From the NCBI GenBank assembly GCA_900769145.1, contig CAAGFN010000079.1:1-22435 (forward strand): 22,435 nt of DNA. The letters run 5' to 3'. Below are positions 16,685-22,435 of the stretch, in pieces. Each line of letters starts with the position of its first letter. Position 1 is the stretch's first letter. The position numbers and the translations under genes are program-made. This stretch comes from Rikenellaceae bacterium (GTDB taxonomy: Bacteria > Bacteroidota > Bacteroidia > Bacteroidales > UBA932). Under the pieces are notes generated by a model, which saw only the letters and a program-made list of their open reading frames with translations, did no database searches and was not told where the DNA came from.

Positions 16685-17239
16685 CTATTTGATTTTGGAT
16701 TTGTAATGAGTGGAGACCTTGCCGGTGGCTATACTGACAAGCTTTCTGGCAATCATCTTTTTCCTTATCGGGGCAACATGGTCCACGAACATGTCCCCGT
16801 CGAGATGGGACATCTCGTGCTGGACCATGCGGCAGGCGAACTTGTCCAGGACCTCGGTCACCTTCTCGCCGGCCTCATTGTAATATTCTACCGTCATTGA
16901 AGCGGGACGGCTAACGTCGCAGTACACTCCAGGTATGCTCAGGCAGCCTTCGGAATATACTGTCGTCTTTTCGCTCTCCTCCAACACGACAGGATTGATC
17001 ATTGTGCGGGTGAAGTTTTCGAGATATGGATAGACATCCACCATGCCGGTGCCGTCAACTATCAGGACCCTCTTGCTTACGCCGATCTGGGGAGCCGCAA
17101 GGCCGCATCCGTCAGACACTTTCAGGGTTTCCTTGAGGTCTTGCACCAATGTGGCGAGACCCGCCTTGTCATTGAGATCGAAGTCCTCGGCCTTTGCCCG
17201 GAGCACGTCCGAGCCGTATAGATAAATTGGTTGTATCAT
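16685..17239 (-). CDS. def: Peptide deformylase
   Basis: This 184-residue protein removes the formyl group from the N-terminal methionine of new proteins. The three family motifs are intact: GCGLAAPQIG (44-53), EGCLS with metal ligand Cys99, and QHEMSHLDG with His141, Glu142 and His145. The length is normal for a bacterial deformylase. It lies 19 bases after ruvX and 2 bases before the phosphohexomutase in the same operon. Confidence 0.98.
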   Translation of the reverse strand: MIQPIYLYGSDVLRAKAEDFDLNDKAGLATLVQDLKETLKVSDGCGLAAPQIGVSKRVLIVDGTGMVDVYPYLENFTRTMINPVVLEESEKTTVYSEGCLSIPGVYCDVSRPASMTVEYYNEAGEKVTEVLDKFACRMVQHEMSHLDGDMFVDHVAPIRKKMIARKLVSIATGKVSTHYKSKIK

Positions 17240-17258
17240 TGTTGTAAAATTTTAATTG

Positions 17259-17747
17259 TCACTTACGTCTTCCCTTGCGGGTTTTGGCCACGGACAGGCT
17301 GTCAGGTATCGAGCCGGGCATGGGGCAGTTCCCGCCACCGGTACGGTCAAGATAGCTCTGCAGAATGATGGCCGCGCTGATCTTGTCCACGGACTCCTTG
17401 TCCCGGCGGGCCGAAGCCTTCATTCCCCCGTCAATCATCGCCCTGTGGGCCAATACGGACGTGAACCTCTCATCCTCCAATGTCACAGGAATGTCCGGGA
17501 ATGTCTTCGAGAGATATTTCAGGAAAGCATCCACGTCAGCGGCAGCCTCGGACGGCTTCCCGTCCATATTCACCGGATAACCGACGACAAATCGGACAAT
17601 GGTCTCCGTTTCGGCATATTTTTTCAAATAATCCATTATCTTTGCATATTGTACCGTTTCCAGGGCAGATGCAAATATCCGGAGAGGGTCGCTGACCGCC
17701 AGCCCTATCCTCTTCCTGCCGAAATCGATGCCGATGATTCTGTCCAT
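17259..17747 (-). CDS. ruvX: YqgF/RuvX family pre-16S rRNA nuclease / Holliday junction resolvase-like protein
   Basis: This 162-residue RNase-H-fold protein is of the YqgF family, implicated in 16S rRNA 5' end maturation. Family motifs are GIDFGRKRIGLAVSD (6-20, with Asp8), VVGYPVNMDG (54-63), LEDERFTS (90-97) and DKISAAIILQSYL (121-133), so the conserved acidic residues are present. The last ~25 residues form a basic tail beyond the usual fold. An upstream TTG at 17756 would add three residues, but the ATG at 17747 is preferred because it stands 7 bases beyond the promoter's -7 box. It is the first gene of the minus-strand operon. Confidence 0.94.
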   Translation of the reverse strand: MDRIIGIDFGRKRIGLAVSDPLRIFASALETVQYAKIMDYLKKYAETETIVRFVVGYPVNMDGKPSEAAADVDAFLKYLSKTFPDIPVTLEDERFTSVLAHRAMIDGGMKASARRDKESVDKISAAIILQSYLDRTGGGNCPMPGSIPDSLSVAKTRKGRRK

Positions 17748-17753
17748 AACGTG

Positions 17754-17785
17754 CAAAGTTAAAAAAATCGCTGATTATGTCCAAA
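17754..17785 (-). promoter_or_regulatory. Promoter of the ruvX-def-PMM-M23 operon
   Basis: On the minus strand TTTG (17785-17782) is separated by exactly 20 bases from TAACTTTG (17761-17754), an excellent match to the Bacteroidota consensus. The ruvX ATG (17747) begins 6 bases after the -7 box, so the transcript would have little or no 5' leader. The promoter overlaps the start of the divergent M23 gene. Confidence 0.8.
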
Positions 17786-18622
17786 CAGGGGCGCACTCCC
17801 AAAGTCGAGCATTTCAGAATATCGCTCATAGATGACCAGTCCCACAAGCAATTGTGGGTCATGAGATTTTCACGTACAGGCCTGTTCGTGCTCATCATTT
17901 CCACCATTATGGTAATTCTTGCGGTTTCCTGGTCCGTGATTGCCTTCACGCCTCTCAGGACCTTCATTCCGGGTTATCCTGATGCGCATACCAAGAGGGC
18001 TGCCATCAACAATGCGATACGCATTGACTCCCTCCAGAATGTGATTCATACCTGGATGTTCTACACCGACAACCTGAAGAAGGTGATTGCCGGCGAGGAC
18101 CCGGTAAGAATCGACAGCATTATCCGGAGTGTTTCGGCTGCTGAGAAACCGGTGGCGGTGGATGCGGCCACAAGCGACTCCCTGCTGAGGGAGGATGTCC
18201 GGAAGGCAGAGCAGTTCGGCCTCAACCAGGGGGCTGAGAGGAAACTCCCGATAGAGGGCAGGCATTTCTTCACCCCGCTCAAGGGCGTGGTTTCGCAGGG
18301 ATATGACCCGCTTCTGCACCCCTACATTGACATAACCGCTCCGGCAAACTCCGTGGTAATGTCAGTTCTGGACGGCACTGTCATCAATGCCGGATGGAGC
18401 GATGACTCGGGATACACGATTCAGATACAGCACAGCGACGATATCATCTCCATATACAAGCATAACCAGAAACTCCTGAAAAAGACAGGAGACAAGGTTG
18501 TAGCCGGGGCACCTATAGCCCTGGTCGGCAACACGGGCTCCCTGACGACTGGAGACCACCTGCATTTCGAGCTTTGGTACAGAGGAGAGGCTGTCGATCC
18601 GACCAAATACATAAACTTCTGA
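17777..18622 (+). CDS. Membrane-anchored M23 (LytM-type) peptidase
   Basis: This 281-residue protein has a short cytoplasmic N-terminus (about 1-33), one transmembrane segment (about 34-57) and the RTFIPGYPD motif (61-69) common after the membrane anchor in Bacteroidota M23 proteins. A periplasmic helical stretch (about 75-150) leads to the M23 domain (about 163-278). Zinc and catalytic residues are all present: His181 and Asp185 (HPYID), His229 and His261/His263 (DHLHFE). It is likely a cell-wall endopeptidase or an activator linked to division. It begins 29 bases from the divergent ruvX gene and is followed 2 bases later by dxr. No good promoter is seen directly upstream. A TATCTTTG at 17637-17644 inside ruvX is a weak candidate without a clear -33 box. 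Confidence 0.94.
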   Translation: MSKQGRTPKVEHFRISLIDDQSHKQLWVMRFSRTGLFVLIISTIMVILAVSWSVIAFTPLRTFIPGYPDAHTKRAAINNAIRIDSLQNVIHTWMFYTDNLKKVIAGEDPVRIDSIIRSVSAAEKPVAVDAATSDSLLREDVRKAEQFGLNQGAERKLPIEGRHFFTPLKGVVSQGYDPLLHPYIDITAPANSVVMSVLDGTVINAGWSDDSGYTIQIQHSDDIISIYKHNQKLLKKTGDKVVAGAPIALVGNTGSLTTGDHLHFELWYRGEAVDPTKYINF

Positions 18623-18624
18623 AA

Positions 18625-19788
18625 ATGATGGACAACAGGAGACATATTGCAATTCTCGGTTCCACCGGTTCAATCGGCAGGCAGGCTCTCGATGTCGTAA
18701 GACAGCACAGGGAACTCTTCGAAGTGGAACTTCTGACAGCCAACAACAGCGACGACCTCCTCATTGAGCAGGCTCTCGAATTCAATCCCGGAGCAGTCGT
18801 GATTTGCAACGAGGAGAAATACCAGAAGGTGGCCGATGCGCTCCAGCCGAAGGACATCAAGGTATTCGCGGGAATGGACTCGGTCTGCAGCCTGGTCGGG
18901 GCTGATGACATTGACATTGTCCTGACCGCATTGGTAGGATTCAGCGGCCTCAGGCCGACCATTGCCGCAATCAAGGCGGGCAAGGTAATCGCTCTCGCAA
19001 ACAAGGAGACCCTGGTGGCCGGCGGAAGTGTCGTGATGGACCTCGCGCGGAAATACAGGGCGCCGATAATCCCGGTAGATTCGGAACATTCGGCCATATT
19101 CCAATGTCTTCTCGGCGCAGGGGAGAACAATTTCACCCGCATCCACCTGACAGCATCAGGAGGCCCGTTCCGTACCTGGGACAAGGCCAGGATGGCGGAG
19201 GCCACGAGAAAGGAGGCCCTGAGGCATCCGCAGTGGAATATGGGAGCCAAGATTACCATTGACTCGGCGACAATGATGAACAAGGGATTCGAGATGATTG
19301 AGGCCTGCTGGCTCTTCGACACCGACCCGTCGAAAATCAACATTGTCGTACATCCCCAGTCCATTATCCACTCCATGATAGAGTTCGAGGACGGGGCAGT
19401 AATCGCCCAGATGGGCCATCCGGATATGCGTGAGCCTATTCAGCTGGCTCTCAGCTTTCCGAAAAGGCTCAGCCTGGACAACAAGAAACTGGACTTTGCC
19501 GCCCTCGGCACATTGACATTCGAACAGCCTGACCGGGAAAAATTCCCTTGTCTCGGGCTTGCTTATGAGGCAATGGAAAAGGGAGGGAACATGCCTTGCG
19601 TGATGAATGCTGCCAATGAAGCTGCCGTGGCAGGATTCCTTGCCGACAAAATCAGGTTCTACGACATCCCCGATATCATTTCCAAATGTATGGACAGCAT
19701 AGAATTTGCAGGGCAGCCGGGGCTGGAGGATATTTTCGCCTCCAATGAGGAAGCCTTCGCAAAGGCTAAGGAAATGTGCGGCCTGTAG
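18625..19788 (+). CDS. dxr: 1-deoxy-D-xylulose 5-phosphate reductoisomerase
   Basis: This 387-residue protein catalyses the committed step of the MEP isoprenoid pathway, converting DXP to MEP with NADPH. Motifs visible are the nucleotide-binding GSTGSIG (12-18), ANKETLVAGG (125-134), the metal-binding VDSEHSA (Asp152, Glu154), TASGGPFR (176-183), and MGAKITIDSATMMNKGFE (206-223, with Asn219, Lys220 and Glu223). The length is typical. The start is ATG 18625 or the adjacent ATG 18628, 2 bases after the M23 stop. A longer in-frame start at 18574 would lie inside the M23 gene and adds non-family residues. Confidence 0.98.
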   Translation: MMDNRRHIAILGSTGSIGRQALDVVRQHRELFEVELLTANNSDDLLIEQALEFNPGAVVICNEEKYQKVADALQPKDIKVFAGMDSVCSLVGADDIDIVLTALVGFSGLRPTIAAIKAGKVIALANKETLVAGGSVVMDLARKYRAPIIPVDSEHSAIFQCLLGAGENNFTRIHLTASGGPFRTWDKARMAEATRKEALRHPQWNMGAKITIDSATMMNKGFEMIEACWLFDTDPSKINIVVHPQSIIHSMIEFEDGAVIAQMGHPDMREPIQLALSFPKRLSLDNKKLDFAALGTLTFEQPDREKFPCLGLAYEAMEKGGNMPCVMNAANEAAVAGFLADKIRFYDIPDIISKCMDSIEFAGQPGLEDIFASNEEAFAKAKEMCGL

Positions 19789-19833
19789 TGGTACTTTTAC
19801 AATCGGCCCGGGCGCAGACAAAACAAATTTCAG

Positions 19834-21171
19834 ATGACGGTATTATTACAGATTTTTCAGGTATTCATAGCCCTGTCGCTGCTGATTGCAATCCATGAGG
19901 CCGGGCATTTCATATTCGCAAGACTGAGCGGGACCAGGGTGGACAAGTTCTTTCTCTTCTTCGATGCGGGCGGGGTCAAGCTGTTCAGCACCAAGACCAC
20001 AGGCTGGTTCACAAGACTTTTCCCAAAAATGAAGGATGCCGAAACCGAGTACGGAATCGGCTGGCTCCCGATAGGAGGATATTGCAAAATCAGCGGAATG
20101 ATTGACGAGTCCTTCGACATGGAATCGATGCGCAAGGAGCCGCAGCCCTGGGAATTCCGTTCAAAACCGGCCTGGCAAAGGCTTATGATAATGCTCGGAG
20201 GTGTCCTGTTCAACTTCATCTTCGCCATCCTGACCTACATTTTCATAATGGACAAATGGGGACAGAACTACATTCCGAACTCTGAAAGCAGGATTTATGC
20301 AAGTGCTCTTGCCGAGGACCTCGGATTCAGGACCGGGGACCGGATTCTCGACTTCGACGGCTATGTCCCGGAAGATTTCCTTGAACTCCAGTCGGACCTG
20401 GCCAGGAGAAGTGTCAATGTGACCACGGTACTTCGTGACAATGATACAGTGAGGATATATATGGACCGGAGCCGCATCGGGGAAATCATCAATACGCCAA
20501 TGATGTTTGACCTCGCTTTCCCGTTCGTTATCAATGACATATTCCCTGAATCCGCCAATTACAGCTCAGGCCTGATGGCTGGTGACAGAATCATTGCCAT
20601 AGACTCCTGCCGCACGGATTATTTCCAGGACGCAGCCGAAATCCTGGACAACTGCACGGGTGAAACAGTGCCGGTCAGCGTTCTGCGGGGCAGCGACACC
20701 CTCAGTTTCAATCTTGTAATCAGCGATGAGGGCAAGATAGGAGTCTCCCTGGCCTCTCCTTACCGCAGGAAAGAATACAACTTTTTCCAGGCCATACCAG
20801 CCGGAATAAAATACAGTTACGAGACGCTCAAGGGCTATATCCAGGACTTGAAACTGGTGTTCACCCCGAAGACCGGAGCCTACAAGTCGGTAGGCAGCGT
20901 GATTACTATCGTGCAGGTCTTCCCTGAGAAGTGGAACTGGTTCAGGTTCTGTCATCTGATAGCCATCATATCCATTATGCTGGGAGTGATGAACCTGCTG
21001 CCTATACCGGGTCTGGACGGAGGCCACGCCATGCTGCTGTGCTACGAAATCCTGACAGGCAACAAGCCAAGCGACAAGTTCCTGATTGTCGCACAGGCCA
21101 TCGGAATGGTGCTGCTCCTGGCATTGATGATACTGGCCCTGGGCAATGACATCGGAAGGCTGCTCAGATGA
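19834..21171 (+). CDS. rseP: RIP zinc metalloprotease (site-2 protease)
   Basis: This 445-residue intramembrane metalloprotease has HEAGH (21-25) in the first transmembrane helix and NLLPIPGLDGGH (387-398, Asp395) in the penultimate membrane region, which together bind the zinc. Further membrane segments lie at about 118-138 and 420-440. Between them are two PDZ-like regions (about 150-225 and 240-310), which usually gate substrate access. RseP cleaves anti-sigma factors or signal-peptide remnants; its substrate in this lineage is unknown. It follows dxr by 45 bases, an order often seen in Bacteroidota. Confidence 0.96.
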   Translation: MTVLLQIFQVFIALSLLIAIHEAGHFIFARLSGTRVDKFFLFFDAGGVKLFSTKTTGWFTRLFPKMKDAETEYGIGWLPIGGYCKISGMIDESFDMESMRKEPQPWEFRSKPAWQRLMIMLGGVLFNFIFAILTYIFIMDKWGQNYIPNSESRIYASALAEDLGFRTGDRILDFDGYVPEDFLELQSDLARRSVNVTTVLRDNDTVRIYMDRSRIGEIINTPMMFDLAFPFVINDIFPESANYSSGLMAGDRIIAIDSCRTDYFQDAAEILDNCTGETVPVSVLRGSDTLSFNLVISDEGKIGVSLASPYRRKEYNFFQAIPAGIKYSYETLKGYIQDLKLVFTPKTGAYKSVGSVITIVQVFPEKWNWFRFCHLIAIISIMLGVMNLLPIPGLDGGHAMLLCYEILTGNKPSDKFLIVAQAIGMVLLLALMILALGNDIGRLLR

Positions 21172-21223
21172 CGTCACGGCCCCCGGCGGACTGAATATAT
21201 TGAAACAAAAACATACAGACACT

Positions 21224-22240
21224 ATGACTACAAAAAGACTAATTTCTGCATTGGCCTGCGCTGCTGTTCTTCTCGGAGGCTGCAAAGGCAATGGAACACT
21301 TCTGCCCAATGTAAGCGGCAAGGCAGGCGAGGTAATTGTCGCCATGGACAAGAATGACTGGGAGGGCAATCTTGGCTCCACCACAAGGTCAATCCTGGCG
21401 GCCGACTACCCTTTCCTTCCACAGCAGGAACCTCTCTTCTCGCTTTCCAATGTGCCTGTTACCGGGTTCGCCGACCTTTTCAAGGTTCACCGCAACCTGC
21501 TGTTTTTCAATATTTCAGCATCGGAGCCAAGCGGTGTCGTGTACAAGAATGATGTCTGGGCCCATCCTCAATGCGTCATCCAGGTGACCGCTCCGACCAG
21601 TGACTCCGCAGCCGTGATTCTCAGGGAGAACAGCGAGAGAATCGTCAATACCATCGAGCAGGCTGAGCGTGACAGAATCATCGCCAATTCAATACGTTAC
21701 GAGGAGCACAGCATTCCTCCTGCCGTAAAGGAGATGACTGGCGGCTCCCCTCATTTCCCAAGCGGTTTCAAGCTCCGCAAGAAGACAGCTGACTTCCTCT
21801 GGATTTCGGACGACAAGCAGTATGTGACCCAGGGCGTGTTCATCTACAAATATCCTGCTGCCGAGAATGACAATTTCTCCGTGGAGAACATCATTGCCCA
21901 CAGGAATGCCGCACTCAAGGAGAATGTGCCAGGCATGTTCGAGAATACGTATATGATCACGAGCGACGCTATCAGCCCGGAAGTCAGCTACATACGTTTC
22001 CGCAGCCGTCAGTTTGCCGAGACAAGGGGGCTCTGGGAAGTTTACAATGACTTCATGGGCGGCCCGTTCGTTTCGCATTCATTCTACAGCAAGGATGGGA
22101 AAGAAATTATTGTCCTGGACGGGTTCGTATATGCTCCGAAGTTTGACAAACGTCAGTATCTCAGGCAGATAGAGGCCATAATGTACTCCTTCGAATGGGA
22201 CAAGGAAGAGGACAGTAAAGATGGAAATGCTGAAAAATAA
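21224..22240 (+). CDS. DUF4837-type lipoprotein
   Basis: This 338-residue lipoprotein has lipobox Leu-Gly-Gly-Cys20. The mature N-terminus (SGKAGEVIVAMDK, then FLPQQEPLF and VHRNLLFF) matches my recollection of the Bacteroidota family DUF4837, whose function is not known. The residues after the cysteine (Lys-Gly-Asn-Gly) are not acidic, so it may stay on the periplasmic side, unlike the SUS-locus lipoproteins. The open frame extends upstream into rseP (to 21146), but the signal peptide sets the start at 21224. It is the last gene of the M23-dxr-rseP group. Confidence 0.88.
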   Translation: MTTKRLISALACAAVLLGGCKGNGTLLPNVSGKAGEVIVAMDKNDWEGNLGSTTRSILAADYPFLPQQEPLFSLSNVPVTGFADLFKVHRNLLFFNISASEPSGVVYKNDVWAHPQCVIQVTAPTSDSAAVILRENSERIVNTIEQAERDRIIANSIRYEEHSIPPAVKEMTGGSPHFPSGFKLRKKTADFLWISDDKQYVTQGVFIYKYPAAENDNFSVENIIAHRNAALKENVPGMFENTYMITSDAISPEVSYIRFRSRQFAETRGLWEVYNDFMGGPFVSHSFYSKDGKEIIVLDGFVYAPKFDKRQYLRQIEAIMYSFEWDKEEDSKDGNAEK

Positions 22241-22250
22241 CCAAAAATAT

Positions 22251-22281
22251 TTTGCGGTGTAGAAAATAATATATACCTTTG
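22251..22281 (+). promoter_or_regulatory. Strong Bacteroidota-type promoter
   Basis: TTTG (22251-22254), 19 bases, then TACCTTTG (22274-22281) closely matches the Bacteroidota vegetative consensus, with an AT-rich spacer. Transcription should start near 22287. It stands just after the DUF4837-type gene and drives something to the right. Confidence 0.8.
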
Positions 22282-22287
22282 CATTCC

Positions 22288-22435
22288 GTTTAATCGCAGA
22301 AGTGTGAGTGAACGGCTGAGCTGGTGGGTTCGTATAATTCCTGTTGAGTTCAGTTTTGAGTATTTCAAATTTTTCTGCTTCTGATTTTGGAATTCTGTTT
22401 TTGTCTTCAAAGTCAGGAAGTTCTTTTGTCGGATA
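22288..22435 (+). other. AT-rich leader-like sequence without a recognisable gene
   Basis: This is the sequence downstream of the promoter up to the window edge. I see no credible open frame, no tRNA cloverleaf and no clear terminator. There are only small possible pairings, for example CAGAAG near 22296 with CTTCTG near 22378. It may be the long 5' leader of a gene or of an RNA operon beyond the edge. Confidence 0.4.

Noticed and set aside
17637..17644. TATCTTTG as promoter of the membrane-anchored M23 gene
   Set aside because: The -7 match is good but no TTTG is found about 20 bases upstream, and it lies 130 bases from the start codon inside ruvX. It is too weak to list.
17748..17756. TTG start three codons upstream for ruvX
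   Set aside because: It overlaps the -7 promoter box, so it would lie upstream of the expected transcription start.
18513..19376. 287-codon open frame antisense to dxr
   Set aside because: Composition is low in family-like motifs, and dxr on the other strand has all active-site residues.
20566..21384. 272-codon open frame antisense to rseP and the DUF4837-type gene
   Set aside because: It spans two unrelated real genes on the opposite strand and shows no domain.
22300..22345. tRNA-like words (GAGCTGGTGGGTTCG) near the right edge
   Set aside because: No acceptor or anticodon stem can be drawn and the T-loop consensus is broken.
1..22435. CRISPR array, insertion sequence or integrase genes
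   Set aside because: No regularly spaced repeats, transposase or recombinase motifs were seen on either strand.

Overview
The window looks like chromosomal DNA of a gut-type Bacteroidota, most likely order Bacteroidales. The evidence is a SusC/SusD pair, many lipoproteins with acidic residues after the lipobox cysteine, a DUF4837-type lipoprotein, and promoters of the Bacteroidota form TTTG-N19/20-TAnnTTTG. Base composition is about 50-55% GC in most of the window by hand counts of a few lines. The genus cannot be named from this sequence alone.

Positions 1-12484, plus strand: one co-directional SUS-like surface locus. In order it holds a 5'-truncated beta-rich protein, a large lipoprotein built of the same repeated domain type, a SusC-type TonB-dependent transporter, its SusD partner, a 775-residue lipoprotein, a subtilisin-family (S8) protease lipoprotein and a small lipocalin-like lipoprotein. 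It closes on a strong hairpin terminator at 12493-12529. No glycoside hydrolase, polysaccharide lyase or regulator is visible. The protease next to a RagA/RagB-like pair suggests protein or peptide capture rather than glycan use (inference).

Positions 12608-14246, minus strand: a compact three-gene HipBST-like toxin-antitoxin module. It consists of an XRE regulator, a separate HipA N-terminal domain protein and a HipA kinase, coupled by two 4-base ATGA overlaps. It has its own promoter containing a 12-base inverted repeat. The module is flanked by a 15-base direct repeat (14/15 identical). The right copy is the last four codons and stop of the neighbouring M23/LysM gene, and the left copy would encode the same Leu-Arg-Val-Arg-stop with one synonymous change. 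This suggests insertion at the 3' end of a host gene that restored the gene end. It is the most unusual signal in the window.

Positions 14232-17785, minus strand: a housekeeping operon of ruvX (yqgF), def, a phosphomannomutase/phosphoglucomutase and a secreted M23 peptidase with a LysM domain. It is driven by a clear promoter at 17754-17785 that would give an almost leaderless ruvX mRNA.

Positions 17777-22240, plus strand, divergent from the above: a membrane-anchored M23 peptidase, dxr (MEP isoprenoid pathway), rseP (site-2 intramembrane protease) and a DUF4837-type lipoprotein. These are envelope and core-metabolism genes. The last 195 bases hold a very good promoter (22251-22281) followed by AT-rich sequence with no recognisable gene, probably the leader of something beyond the window.
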